Source: Novosphingobium naphthalenivorans NBRC 102051 (GTDB taxonomy: Bacteria > Pseudomonadota > Alphaproteobacteria > Sphingomonadales > Sphingomonadaceae). Taken from it: a DNA stretch of 64,000 bases. Made by a program: the position numbers and the translations under genes. This document shows, in pieces, positions 8,674 through 17,416 of this stretch. A model generated the notes under the pieces. It was not told the origin of the DNA and did no database searches. It worked only from the letters and a program-made list of their open reading frames with translations. The stretch spans positions 1 through 64,000 of the forward strand of contig NZ_BCTX01000021.1 in NCBI RefSeq assembly GCF_001590985.1. Reading direction: 5' to 3'. Position 1 is the first letter of the stretch. The number at the start of each line of letters is the position of its first letter.

Positions 8674-9015
8674 CTAGCCACGACTGTCGCGCAGGGTTCT
8701 GGCAATCAACCAATGGTGCAAGACCTGCACTGCGGTGAACGCCGAGCCGATGATTATCAGCATCGGCAAAACCATATCTTCTTGTCCGGCCCTCGGCCTC
8801 ACAGTCAGTGCGAGGAACACGAAAAGGCCAAGGATCACCGCCGCTGTCGCCGGAATGAAGCTCAGCGCGACAATGCGTGGAGCCCACCAGTTTACCGATC
8901 CTGACAAAGACCACTGCATCGGCAACCGATCGGCAGTCCGAAAACGACCATTTGCTCGCAGCGACAAGGCGGCAACGATCAATCCGAAGATCAGCGCAAG
9001 GCAAAGCACAATCAT
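8674..9015 (-). CDS. Small membrane protein, 113 aa, SdpI/DUF1648-like
   Basis: Three hydrophobic spans (residues 1-20, 50-72, 82-105). Between the first two lies ADRLPMQWSLSGSVNWWAPR, reminiscent of the 'lP.Hw...G' segment of DUF1648/SdpI-type proteins. It is the only gene on the minus strand between the activator and the HTH gene, which makes it look like an insertion into the control region. Function unknown. Confidence 0.5.
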   Translation of the reverse strand: MIVLCLALIFGLIVAALSLRANGRFRTADRLPMQWSLSGSVNWWAPRIVALSFIPATAAVILGLFVFLALTVRPRAGQEDMVLPMLIIIGSAFTAVQVLHHWLIARTLRDSRG

Positions 9016-9209
9016 AGGAAGCTGCCCGTATCACCTCTGGTGACTTGGGCAAAATGAACTTGGTCGCCCCGATCCACTGCCCGTTACCGGTGTGGAAATT
9101 CGCAGGGTGGGAAAATCCCGCTGCAACTCGCCGATTTCGCTTCGCCATTGTGGCCTTCGCCCGCCGTCGATCTCCCACGGCACCAACGAAGCCCACGAAA
9201 GGCCGACCT

Positions 9210-9491
9210 ATGCGACCCGATCTCGCCGTTCTGCCGCCACGCTACTTGCGTACCAAGGAAGCCGCCGCGTTTCTCAGCCTTTCGCCGCGAACTCTCGAAA
9301 AGCATCGGACCTACGGCACCGGCCCCGCCTACAAGAAGCTTGGTGGGCGGGTGGTCTACTCGGTCGATGATTTGCAGCATTGGGCTGAGCGCGGTGCCGT
9401 CACCTCGACGTCCGACCCCCGCGGCACCGTGCTGCCAGCAAAGTGGCATCCGGACGATGTCGTTCCTTTGGCTGGCCGTCTGGCGCGCTGA
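9210..9491 (+). CDS. HTH-17/excisionase-like DNA-binding protein (RdfS-like candidate)
   Basis: A 93-residue protein: LRTKEAAAFLSLSPRTLEKH is a MerR/excisionase-type winged helix-turn-helix, followed by the wing YKKLGGRVVYSVDDLQHW. Proteins of this shape act as recombination directionality factors; in ICEMlSym(R7A) RdfS is switched on by FseA and heads the transfer operon. Here the gene immediately precedes repA and the tra genes, which fits that role. ATG 9210 has GAAAGG upstream; a longer frame back to 9045 has no support. Without an integrase in view the excisionase role is an inference. Confidence 0.7.
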   Translation: MRPDLAVLPPRYLRTKEAAAFLSLSPRTLEKHRTYGTGPAYKKLGGRVVYSVDDLQHWAERGAVTSTSDPRGTVLPAKWHPDDVVPLAGRLAR

Positions 9492-9509
9492 CCCGCGCCG
9501 GATTTGCAC

Positions 9510-10655
9510 ATGGCACCACGCCTTCAATCCCTCCCGGAGCGCGGACAGCTCGATCTGTTCCGCACGATCCCAGGCGACGTCGCCCCCCGAGACGCGCAGG
9601 ACCTCATGGCCTATCCATTCTTTTCCCTGTCCAAGACCCACCGCGTCACACCAATCGACTTTGCTGCTGGCAATGTTTCGATCCGGGTCGAGGCCGTGCC
9701 GGATCATGGCATGGCCACCATTTGGGATGCGGATATCCTGATTTGGGCCGCCAGCCAGATCGTCGAGGCGCGCGACGCCGGCTTTCAAACGTCCCGGCTG
9801 ATCGTCGCCACGCCCTATGAGGTGCTGAAGTTCATCGGACGCGGCACGTCCATGCGCGACTACCAGCGCCTGAAAGCAGCGTTGGACCGGCTGCAATCGA
9901 CTACCGTGGCCACTTCCATACGCCAACACGCCGAGGGACGGCGGCACCGATTTTCATGGATCAATGAATGGAAGGAACGTCGGGACAGCAATGGCCGACC
10001 CGACGGTATCGAGATGATCCTGCCCGACTGGTTCTATCAAGCCGTGCTTGACGACGCCCTCGTGCTGACCATCGACCGGTCCTATTTCGATCTCACCGGC
10101 GGCCTTGATCGCTGGCTCTACCGTCTGGTCCGCAAACATGGCGGAAAGCAGCGTCATGGCTGGCGGTTCGACTTTCGCCACCTTCACTTGAAGTCCGGCA
10201 GCCTGTCGCCCTTCAAGCGGTTTGCGTTTGAGCTGCGGGACATCGTCCGTCGCCAGCCGCTCCCGGGCTATGTCCTGTTCCTCGAAGTGGAAGCCCGCGG
10301 CCGAACACTGCTCGCGTTCAAGCCGTCGACGCCCGGTGGAAAGCCTGTGGATGGCGTCGTGCCATCGGGAACCAGAGCGCCCGTGCCATCAGGAACCCCG
10401 GCCTCGTGCCAACGGGAACCAAAACAGGGGCTAACTCTCGACAGGGTAAGCCGAAATCGCACCCGTAACTTAGATTCTAACCAAGAATCTAACATTGAAG
10501 AACGCGCGCGCGATGTGCGCGGCCTCATCGACACGGTCCGCAACAGCCTCACGGTCAATGCGCGGCAGCGGCGATCTCATCTCCACAACGAGCGGGAATT
10601 TGCCCGCACACCCGAACTTCCCTTCAAGTCGCCGCCGGATGAGCAGCCATGCTGA
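9510..10655 (+). CDS. Replication initiator protein A (RPA, TrfA-like)
   Basis: A 381-residue protein (an in-frame TTG at 9504 would add two). The RPA core runs from about residue 30 to 270: DLMAYPFFSLSK, ATPYEVLKFIGR, then ALDRLQSTTVATSI and a C-terminal winged-helix region RWLYRLVRKHGGKQ. These proteins bind iterons to start replication, and on ICEs they support autonomous replication after excision. The C-terminal tail (about residues 285-305) is encoded by three iteron-like direct repeats, so the gene may contain its own origin. The tail beyond that is low complexity. It belongs to the operon that starts with the HTH gene 18 bases upstream. Confidence 0.82.
   Translation: MAPRLQSLPERGQLDLFRTIPGDVAPRDAQDLMAYPFFSLSKTHRVTPIDFAAGNVSIRVEAVPDHGMATIWDADILIWAASQIVEARDAGFQTSRLIVATPYEVLKFIGRGTSMRDYQRLKAALDRLQSTTVATSIRQHAEGRRHRFSWINEWKERRDSNGRPDGIEMILPDWFYQAVLDDALVLTIDRSYFDLTGGLDRWLYRLVRKHGGKQRHGWRFDFRHLHLKSGSLSPFKRFAFELRDIVRRQPLPGYVLFLEVEARGRTLLAFKPSTPGGKPVDGVVPSGTRAPVPSGTPASCQREPKQGLTLDRVSRNRTRNLDSNQESNIEERARDVRGLIDTVRNSLTVNARQRRSHLHNEREFARTPELPFKSPPDEQPC
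10358..10420 (+). repeat. Three iteron-like 16-bp direct repeats inside repA
   Basis: CGTGCCATCGGGAACC at 10358-10373, CGTGCCATCAGGAACC at 10382-10397 and CGTGCCAACGGGAACC at 10405-10420. Each differs from the first by at most one base; their starts are 24 and 23 bases apart, about two helical turns. The first two are in the same reading frame and encode VPSGT; the third is read in another frame, so protein repetition alone does not explain them. Confidence 0.7.
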
Positions 10656-10758
10656 TCCCACGGCTCCATCTCGCGCGACCGCAGCGGACCTGTGGCCCCT
10701 CAATCGGCTGTTCTCGCGCTGCTGACCGACCCTCTGCAAACTTCTTTGGAGATCCATC

Positions 10759-11280
10759 ATGAACAGCGCCACGGCCTCCGGTGCGCGGCTCGGCCCCGCG
10801 CCGCTCACGCACGCTGCCGATGCCCTGACCCACGTCGAACTGACGCATATCGAGAAGCGGATCGAGAACTGGATCAGGTTCGGCCGCCATGTCCACGAAC
10901 AGATCCTCGATCGACGACGGCGCGTGCTTAGCTATCGACCGGGCAGCGTTTTCGGCTTCATTCGCTGGGCCGCAAACGACTTCGGCACCCTTGCTTCGCG
11001 GATCGACATCGTCCGTGCCGTGGCACCTGGTGAGGACCATCAGACGCTGCCTTTCATCCGACCCGGCGGCGAGATCCTGCTGACTGCCGATGGCTGGCCC
11101 AAGGTTTGCCAGATCCTTCGTATGATCGATGATGTGGAAGCCGTCGGACTCGATGCCTGCGACGTAGCCCCCGATCACTGGCGCCATGTCGCGAACCGGA
11201 TGAGCGTCGGTCAGGCACCCCGTGCATACACGCCAGAGCGTCATCAGGCATGGCTCAAGCGCCGGGAGATCGAGGGATGA
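10759..11280 (+). CDS. DUF2840 family protein
   Basis: A 173-residue protein with the DUF2840 look: THVELTHIEKRIENWIRFGR near residue 30, then RVLSYRPGSVFGFIRWAANDFGT and a C-terminal HRTPERHQAW-like segment (TPERHQAWLKRREIEG). DUF2840 genes are found almost only next to traF in this class of conjugative element. The stop overlaps the start of the signal peptidase gene (ATGA), indicating translational coupling. Biochemical function unknown. Confidence 0.82.
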   Translation: MNSATASGARLGPAPLTHAADALTHVELTHIEKRIENWIRFGRHVHEQILDRRRRVLSYRPGSVFGFIRWAANDFGTLASRIDIVRAVAPGEDHQTLPFIRPGGEILLTADGWPKVCQILRMIDDVEAVGLDACDVAPDHWRHVANRMSVGQAPRAYTPERHQAWLKRREIEG

Positions 11281-11834
11281 CCCGTTTCGGCTACGTCATG
11301 ACGACGTATTTCTGCGTGCTGGGCATCGGCATCGCTTCGTTCGTGCCCTTGCCGCTCCGGCTGGTCTGGAATGCATCGGCCAGCGTTCCCATCGGTCTCT
11401 ATGGGCTTGAGCCGCCGCGCAATCTTCGCGTCGGCGATCTGGTCGCCGTGACACCGCAGCGGCCGCTGGCCGATTTCATGGTGGAGCGCGGTTACCTCGG
11501 TAGGGGCGTGCCGCTGATGAAGCACGTGGCAGCACTGCCCGGCCAAACTGTTTGTCGGCTGAGAAGCACGATCACCGTCGACGGCATGCCTCTTGGCGAT
11601 GTGCTCGACCGAGACCGCAAAGGGCGGAGACTGCCGGTCTGGCAGGGTTGCCGCCGCATCGCAGTAGGCACCGTCTTCCTGATGAATTCCGCCGTGCGGG
11701 ACAGTCTCGACGGTCGCTATTTCGGCCCGATCTCGGCTCGCACGATTATTGGTCGAGCAACGCCGATCTACATCGATGAAGCGGCGAACGGCCAATTCGT
11801 CTGGCGCGCAGCCGACCATCCGGCGGCGCGCTGA
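11277..11834 (+). CDS. traF: TraF-type S26 signal peptidase
   Basis: A 185-residue protein with one N-terminal membrane span (residues 5-25), then NASASVPIGLYG with the nucleophilic Ser and LMKHVAALPGQ with the general-base Lys, the S26 catalytic dyad. In IncP systems TraF processes and cyclises the TrbC pilin, and a TrbC homologue is encoded at 20856. The start at 11277 overlaps the DUF2840 stop; a further upstream start is unlikely because it would extend the overlap. A partner for trbC processing is the best reading. Confidence 0.85.
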   Translation: MTRFGYVMTTYFCVLGIGIASFVPLPLRLVWNASASVPIGLYGLEPPRNLRVGDLVAVTPQRPLADFMVERGYLGRGVPLMKHVAALPGQTVCRLRSTITVDGMPLGDVLDRDRKGRRLPVWQGCRRIAVGTVFLMNSAVRDSLDGRYFGPISARTIIGRATPIYIDEAANGQFVWRAADHPAAR

Positions 11835-11902
11835 CCGCGCCCCTTTGGCCGGGTCATCGCTCACCAACCAGCATCTCAACCGGCAACGCGAGGAGACCTG
11901 CA

Positions 11903-12250
11903 ATGCCACAGATCGGCACCTTCACTGAAACGGCGGACGGCTTTGTCGGACGTATCCATACTTTCTCGCATTGCCAGGAGGTCGGCATCCTGCCCGCCGA
12001 GCCGTCTGATGCTGAAAATGCGCCGGACTTTCGCATTCATCTCCGTCTTGACGACGGCATCGAGGTCGGACCGGAGATTGGCGCGGGCTGGAAACGTACT
12101 GGCGAGCGCGCCGGCACCTACATCGCGCTGATCATCGACGACCCCGCCCTGCCGCAGCCCATTCGCGCCAATCTGTTCCGCGACGCCGACGACGGTGCGT
12201 GCTGGTCGCTGCACTGGAATCGCATATCCAGACGTGATGCGCGGGATTGA
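11903..12250 (+). CDS. DUF736 family protein (copy 2)
   Basis: A 115-residue protein starting MPQIGTFTET, with NAPDFRIHLRLDDGIEVG and the DUF736 C-terminal pattern IIDDPALPQPIRANLF. It is clearly diverged from the copy at 6619. It has a good ribosome-binding site (GAGGAGACCTGCAATG). Paired DUF736 genes in one element are common. Function unknown. Confidence 0.82.
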   Translation: MPQIGTFTETADGFVGRIHTFSHCQEVGILPAEPSDAENAPDFRIHLRLDDGIEVGPEIGAGWKRTGERAGTYIALIIDDPALPQPIRANLFRDADDGACWSLHWNRISRRDARD

Positions 12251-12254
12251 TGCC

Positions 12255-12959
12255 ATGCACCGCTCTGCACTCCTCTTCCTTTCCGGCCTGACTTGCGCCT
12301 GCTCCATGCCAACGGCCACGCTCGCGCAATCGGCTGCGACCGAACGCGCGATGCCAGGAGTTCCGTTCAGCGAATTCATCACCGAGGCGGCGTCACGCTT
12401 TGCGCTTCCTCCAGCCTGGCTGCACGCCGTCATGCATGCCGAAAGTCGCGGAAAGTCTCGCGCCGTTTCGCCAATGGGGGCGATGGGCCTGATGCAGATC
12501 ATGCCTGCAACATGGGACTATTTGCGCGCACGGCATCGCCTTGGACCAGACGCTTTCGATCCGCACGACAACATCATCGCAGGCGCTGGATACATCCGTG
12601 AGCTGTATGATCGCTACGGGTCGCCGGGCTGGATAGCAGCCTACAATGCCGGCCCCGGGCGATATGAAGCTGCGCTCAGGGGGCGACCTTTGCCCGCCGA
12701 AACTCGCGCCTACGTCGCTGTGGTCGCACCCGCGATCGGGCAGAATCGCGTTGCAAGCACTCCGACAATTGCGATGGTCGATCGCTTCGCTTGGACACGT
12801 TCGCCGATCTTCGTCGGTCGCCGTGACGTCTCCGGTGCGCTGACGGCAGAGCCAGCTGACGCGCAAGGTATCGAGCCTCTGCAACGTGCCGACACCGCTC
12901 CTGCCAAGCAAACCCACGGCCTCTTCGTTGCGCGGACTGCGGGGGCAGGACCTCAATGA
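12255..12959 (+). CDS. Lytic transglycosylase (VirB1/TrbN-type)
   Basis: A 234-residue secreted protein. A signal peptide (MHRSALLFLSGLTCACS, cleaved near AQS) is followed by a family-1 lytic transglycosylase/SLT domain: catalytic Glu in AVMHAESRGKSRAV, then GLMQIMPATW and AAYNAGPGRYEA. It would cut peptidoglycan so the transfer channel can assemble. An ATG at 12237 would add six residues before the signal peptide. The C-terminal 90 residues are low-complexity. Confidence 0.85.
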   Translation: MHRSALLFLSGLTCACSMPTATLAQSAATERAMPGVPFSEFITEAASRFALPPAWLHAVMHAESRGKSRAVSPMGAMGLMQIMPATWDYLRARHRLGPDAFDPHDNIIAGAGYIRELYDRYGSPGWIAAYNAGPGRYEAALRGRPLPAETRAYVAVVAPAIGQNRVASTPTIAMVDRFAWTRSPIFVGRRDVSGALTAEPADAQGIEPLQRADTAPAKQTHGLFVARTAGAGPQ

Positions 12960-13033
12960 TCGACACCTCACCCAATCGCATTCTCTCGAAGGATAGCGGG
13001 AGATGGGGGGAGGCTGCGCCCACAACCGAGGGA

Positions 13034-13062
13034 GGGCAGGATAAAAGGGCGCACGTTGCGCC
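13034..13062 (-). other. Candidate oriT: inverted repeat next to an RP4-like nic motif
   Basis: Read on the minus strand, the arms GGCGCA-ACG-TGCGCC (13062-13048) are followed after four T residues by TATCCTGCCC (13043-13034). TATCCTG/C is the nic core of IncP/Ti-type oriT sites, where an inverted repeat lies just 5' of nic. The predicted cut is between 13037 and 13036 on the minus strand. The site lies 130-155 bases upstream of the relaxase gene, in a stretch without a convincing gene. Confidence 0.65.
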
Positions 13063-13104
13063 TCGGTCGGTTGGTTGTTTTTCCGAGGTTTTTGTGGCCT
13101 TTGC

Positions 13105-13133
13105 GCACCTTGCGCCGGGTATCGGCAAGGTGC
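13105..13133. repeat. 9-bp inverted repeat between oriT and the relaxase gene
   Basis: GCACCTTGC (13105-13113) and GCAAGGTGC (13125-13133), perfect arms with an 11-base loop and no following T tract. It may be an accessory relaxase or regulator binding site of the oriT region. Confidence 0.55.
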
Positions 13134-13190
13134 CGAACCTACCTAACAGTCTGCTTCTCCATCGCCTTTTACACATTGTTCGGTGCACCG

Positions 13191-14930
13191 ATGGCCGATG
13201 ACCGCGAATTTCGCATCCGCCCTGGCCGCATTCGTTCATCGGGCTCGCAGCGCGCACGGCCATTCATCGCCCAGGCCTTGGCGGCAGCCGAGCGAGCTGG
13301 CGGGGGTATTTCACGCGCAGGTCGCATCAAGACGAGAAATACCTCGCGTTTCGGCCGAGGACAGCGCGCTAGCATCCAGGCCAACAGGCTCATAACCGCA
13401 CGCACACGCGGCGCCGTCGTCAAGGCGCGCATCGTCCGGCACACTGCGCGTAGCGCGCCGCTTACGACCCATCTCGATTATCTGCGCCGCGAAGGCGTTA
13501 CCCGCGATGGCGAGAAAGCCCGTCTGTTCGGTCCGGATACGAGCAACGTCGAAGGCGGGTCGTTCGCCGACCGCTGCCGGGATGACCGTCACCATTTCCG
13601 GTTCATCGTTTCACCCGATGACGCACTGGAGATGTCGGATCTCCAAAGTTTCACCGGCGAGTTGGTAGCGCAGATGGAAAAGGATCTGGGCACCCGGCTC
13701 GATTGGGCTGCCGTCGATCATTGGAATACCGAGCATCCCCATGTCCACCTTATCGTGCGCGGTGTACGTGACGATGGGCAGGATCTGGTCATCGCCCGGG
13801 ACTATATCAAGGAAGGCGTGCGCGATCGGGCGCGCGACCTCATCACCCAGGAATTGGGGCCGCGCACCGATCTTGAGATTCGTCGGACCCTCGAACATCA
13901 GATCGGCGCGGAGCGGTGGACCCAGCTCGACCGGCAATTGGTTCGTGATGGCAGAAGGAACGGTGTCATCGACGTGGCGCCGCTGCCCGGCGGGGAGCCT
14001 GATCCGTTCCAGTCCCACAAGATCGGTCGCCTCCGCAAGTTGGAGACGCTCGGGCTCGCGGCACAGATCGGTCCCGGGCAATGGTCCATCGACGATAGGG
14101 CCGAGGCAACCTTGCGCGAAATCGGTGAGCGCGGCGACATCATCAAACGCATGCACCGGGCACTGACCGAACGGGGCATCGAACGCGCCGCTGCTAGTTA
14201 CGTGCTTGCAGCCGAGCATCTCGACCAGCCGATTGTGGGCCGTCTGGTGACGCGCGGGCTCGACGATGAATTGAAGGGCACCGCCTATGCGGTGGTAGAC
14301 GGCATCGATGGCCGAACCCATCACCTCCGGCTGTCCGACCTCGATGCCGCCGGTGACAGCGCCCCGGGCTCCATCGTCGAACTGCGCGCCTTCGATGACG
14401 CACGAGGCATACGGCGCGTGGCATTAGCCACCCGCTCAGACCTCGATATCGCCCAGCAGATTAAAGCCATCGGTGCGACTTGGCTCGACCGACAAGCCAT
14501 CGCCCGGGAACCAGCCGGCTTGTCAGAAGGCGGCTTCGGTGGCGAGGTGCGTGAAGCACTGGGCCGCCGTGCCGAACATCTGGTCCGCCAGGGGCTCGCC
14601 GAGCGACACGGTGTGCAGATTCGGTTTGCACGCAATCTCATCGACACGCTTCGGCGGCAAGAGTTGGACGCTCTTGGAAACAGGCTCTCCGCCGAGATGG
14701 GCAAGCCATTCAACCACACCGGCAACGGCGAATATGTAGCCGGGACTTACCGACAGCGCATGACGTTGGCGTCTGGCCGCTTCGCAATGCTCGACGATGG
14801 CCTCGGCTTCCAACTCGTGCCCTGGACGCCCGCCCTTGAACAGCACCTCGGTCGCCATGTGTCGGGCGTGGCTCGCACCGACGGCGGCATCGACTGGAGC
14901 TTTGCCCGCAAGCGGGGGCTCGGTCTCTGA
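13191..14930 (+). CDS. DUF3363-type relaxase (VirD2/RlxS-like)
   Basis: A 579-residue protein. The basic N-terminus is followed by THLDYLRREGVTRDG and the relaxase metal-binding motif DHWNTEHPHVHLIVRG (about residues 180-195; three His). The C-terminal half is the DUF3363 region, ending TDGGIDWSFARKRG. It would nick oriT, stay bound to the 5' end and lead the strand through TraG. ATG 13191 is chosen because the conserved basic start (MADDREFRIRPGR) begins there; upstream codons would run into the oriT stretch. It is followed after 27 bases by traG. Confidence 0.9.
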   Translation: MADDREFRIRPGRIRSSGSQRARPFIAQALAAAERAGGGISRAGRIKTRNTSRFGRGQRASIQANRLITARTRGAVVKARIVRHTARSAPLTTHLDYLRREGVTRDGEKARLFGPDTSNVEGGSFADRCRDDRHHFRFIVSPDDALEMSDLQSFTGELVAQMEKDLGTRLDWAAVDHWNTEHPHVHLIVRGVRDDGQDLVIARDYIKEGVRDRARDLITQELGPRTDLEIRRTLEHQIGAERWTQLDRQLVRDGRRNGVIDVAPLPGGEPDPFQSHKIGRLRKLETLGLAAQIGPGQWSIDDRAEATLREIGERGDIIKRMHRALTERGIERAAASYVLAAEHLDQPIVGRLVTRGLDDELKGTAYAVVDGIDGRTHHLRLSDLDAAGDSAPGSIVELRAFDDARGIRRVALATRSDLDIAQQIKAIGATWLDRQAIAREPAGLSEGGFGGEVREALGRRAEHLVRQGLAERHGVQIRFARNLIDTLRRQELDALGNRLSAEMGKPFNHTGNGEYVAGTYRQRMTLASGRFAMLDDGLGFQLVPWTPALEQHLGRHVSGVARTDGGIDWSFARKRGLGL

Positions 14931-14957
14931 TCCATCACATTCGAAAGGAGCATTTTT

Positions 14958-16949
14958 ATGTCCGCGACCAAGATCCTGTGGGGCCAGGTCATTACCGTCA
15001 TCCTGATCGTGCTCACTACGACATGGGCAGCGACGGAATGGGTGGCCTGGCGCCTGGCATTCCAGCCAGAATTGGGGGCGCCATGGTTCAGCCTCTTCGG
15101 TTTCCCTTTCTATCTGCCTCCCTCGTTCTTCTGGTGGTGGTACGGCTTCGATGCCTATGCACCGGCCATCTTTGTCGAGGGGGCTTATATCGCTGCCTCC
15201 GGCGGCCTGATTTCGGTTGTCGTTGCCATCGCCATGTCGGTCTGGCGTGCGCGCGAAGCGAAGAAGGTCGAGACCTACGGCTCGGCGCGCTGGGCAGAAC
15301 CCGGTGAGGTTCGCTCCGCAGGCCTGCTTGGTGCCGATGGTGTCGTCCTAGGTCGTTTTCAGCATGAGTATTTGCGGCACGATGGGCCTGAGCATGTGCT
15401 GTGCTTCGCACCGACCCGCTCTGGGAAAGGCGTCGGTCTGGTCGTCCCCTCGTTGCTGGCCTGGCCGGGTTCAGCCATCGTCCACGACATCAAGGGCGAG
15501 AACTGGCAACTTACTGCGGGCTTTCGGGCGCGTTTCGGGCGGGTGCTGCTGTTCGATCCGACCAATGCGAAGTCCGCCGCCTACAATCCGCTGCTCGAAG
15601 TTCGGCGCGGCGAATGGGAAGTGCGCGACGTCCAGAACATCGCGGACATTCTGGTCGATCCCGAAGGCAGCCTTGAGAAGCGCAACCACTGGGAGAAGAC
15701 CAGCCACGCCCTGCTGGTCGGCGCGATCCTCCACGTCCTATATGCCGAAGCCGACAAAACGCTCGCCGGCGTCGCCGCGTTCCTGTCCGATCCCAAGCGC
15801 CCCATTGAATCGACGCTCGCCGCGATGATGACGACGACGCATCTGGGCAAGGTTGGCCCACATCCCGTCATCGCCAGCGCTGCCCGCGAACTGCTCAACA
15901 AATCGGACAACGAACGATCGGGCGTGCTGTCGACCGCCATGTCGTTCCTCGGCCTCTATCGCGACCCGGTGGTCGCCGCAGTGACCCGGCGCTGCGACTG
16001 GCGGATCGCCGACATTGTCAGCGGACAGCATCCGACGACGCTCTATCTCGTCATCCCGCCATCTGACATCAACCGGACCAAGCCGCTCATCCGGCTCCTG
16101 CTCAACCAGATCGGCCGGCGTCTCACCGAAGACTTGCAGGCAAAAGGCGGCAGGCACCGTCTGCTTCTGATGCTTGACGAATTTCCCGCGCTTGGCCGCC
16201 TCGACTTCTTCGAAAGTGCGCTGGCGTTCATGGCAGGCTACGGGCTGAAGAGCTTCCTCATCGCGCAGTCGTTGAACCAGATCGAGAAGGCCTATGGTCC
16301 GAACAACTCGATCCTCGACAATTGCCATGTCCGGGTGAGCTTCGCGACCAACGACGAGCGCACCGCCAAGCGTGTGTCGGACGCACTGGGCACAGCGACT
16401 GAAATGAAGGCCATGCGCAACTATGCCGGGCACCGCCTCTCGCCCTGGCTCGGGCACCTGATGGTGTCGCGATCCGAAACCGCGCGTCCCTTGCTGACAC
16501 CGGGCGAAATCATGCAGCTTCCGCCCACCGATGAAATCGTCATGGTTGCCGGAATTCCGCCGATCCGGGCCAAGAAAGCTCGCTATTTCGAGGATGCGCG
16601 ATTCAAGGAGCGGCTCCTGCCGCCGCCTGCCTTGGTCATCTCGAAGCAAGAGCAGGCAGACGACTGGACCGGCTTGACCGTGCCGCCTCCGCCGGCGCCC
16701 GCTGAGGCAATGCTGACGAGCGGCGGGGATGATGACGATCCCACCGATTCCGAGCGCCGCCATCAGCCCGAATTGAGTCTGGCCAAGCCGGTGGAGAGCC
16801 CGCAACCCATCCCCAATGAGTTCGAGATCGACAGCGACCACAATGATGAGGGAGACGATCTGGCGGCACGAAACCGCACGTTGACCGGGATCATGCAGGG
16901 CGTGGCACGGCAGGCATCGCTCGACTTCGGCGACGGCATGGAGATCTGA
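14958..16949 (+). CDS. traG: Type IV coupling protein TraG/VirD4
   Basis: A 663-residue protein. Two N-terminal membrane spans (about residues 8-28 and 75-96), then Walker A in FAPTRSGKGVGLVVP (about residue 150) and Walker B in LLLMLDEFPALGRL, followed by LIAQSLNQIEKAYG. It is the hexameric ATPase that connects relaxase-DNA with the trb-encoded channel. The C-terminal 100 residues are acidic and probably disordered, as in other TraG proteins. The stop overlaps the next start (TGATG). Confidence 0.93.
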   Translation: MSATKILWGQVITVILIVLTTTWAATEWVAWRLAFQPELGAPWFSLFGFPFYLPPSFFWWWYGFDAYAPAIFVEGAYIAASGGLISVVVAIAMSVWRAREAKKVETYGSARWAEPGEVRSAGLLGADGVVLGRFQHEYLRHDGPEHVLCFAPTRSGKGVGLVVPSLLAWPGSAIVHDIKGENWQLTAGFRARFGRVLLFDPTNAKSAAYNPLLEVRRGEWEVRDVQNIADILVDPEGSLEKRNHWEKTSHALLVGAILHVLYAEADKTLAGVAAFLSDPKRPIESTLAAMMTTTHLGKVGPHPVIASAARELLNKSDNERSGVLSTAMSFLGLYRDPVVAAVTRRCDWRIADIVSGQHPTTLYLVIPPSDINRTKPLIRLLLNQIGRRLTEDLQAKGGRHRLLLMLDEFPALGRLDFFESALAFMAGYGLKSFLIAQSLNQIEKAYGPNNSILDNCHVRVSFATNDERTAKRVSDALGTATEMKAMRNYAGHRLSPWLGHLMVSRSETARPLLTPGEIMQLPPTDEIVMVAGIPPIRAKKARYFEDARFKERLLPPPALVISKQEQADDWTGLTVPPPPAPAEAMLTSGGDDDDPTDSERRHQPELSLAKPVESPQPIPNEFEIDSDHNDEGDDLAARNRTLTGIMQGVARQASLDFGDGMEI

Positions 16950-17416
16950 TGGCTATGACCCTCCGCAAGAAGAAGGCCCAGATTTCCGTCTATCTCGATC
17001 CGGATGTCATGACGATGCTGGCGGATTATGCCGCACGTCGCAATCAGTCGCAGTCGTTAGTGGCAGAAGCGGCTATCGCTTCGTTTCTTTCGCCGGATGC
17101 TGCCGACCGACGCGAAGCGGCTTTCGCTAAACGGCTCGATCAGCTCGATCGTCGTATGGCGCGAACGGAACGCGATGTGGGCATCGGGATCGAGACCTTG
17201 GCGGTATTCATCCGCTTCTGGCTGGCGACCACACCTGCCTTACCAGAACCGGCGGCCCATGCTGCCCGGGCCAAAGCCGGCGAACGCTACGACGCCTTCG
17301 TCACGGCACTCGGCCGACGGTTGGCCAAGGGACCGAGGCTGCGTCAGGAAATCCCAGAGGAACGCGCGGTTGAAGGTAGCGGTGCTTCGCCATCTCATCC
17401 GCTCAAAACGGAATGA
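16949..17416 (+). CDS. Ribbon-helix-helix (CopG-type) protein
   Basis: A 155-residue protein. QISVYLDPDVMTMLADYAARRNQSQSLVAEAAIASFL (broken here only for reading: strand QISVYLDP, helices from VMTML and QSLVAEAA) is a ribbon-helix-helix fold at residues 11-47. The rest is helical, with a coiled coil at 55-85. RHH proteins downstream of traG are usual in this family and probably repress the tra operon or help the relaxosome. Its 3' end overlaps the tail of the opposite-strand gene by 14 bases. Confidence 0.8.
   Translation: MAMTLRKKKAQISVYLDPDVMTMLADYAARRNQSQSLVAEAAIASFLSPDAADRREAAFAKRLDQLDRRMARTERDVGIGIETLAVFIRFWLATTPALPEPAAHAARAKAGERYDAFVTALGRRLAKGPRLRQEIPEERAVEGSGASPSHPLKTE

Noticed and set aside
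12956..13201. 81-codon frame starting in the transglycosylase stop
   Set aside because: It covers the candidate oriT, has no family features and its second half overlaps the relaxase start; treated as non-coding.
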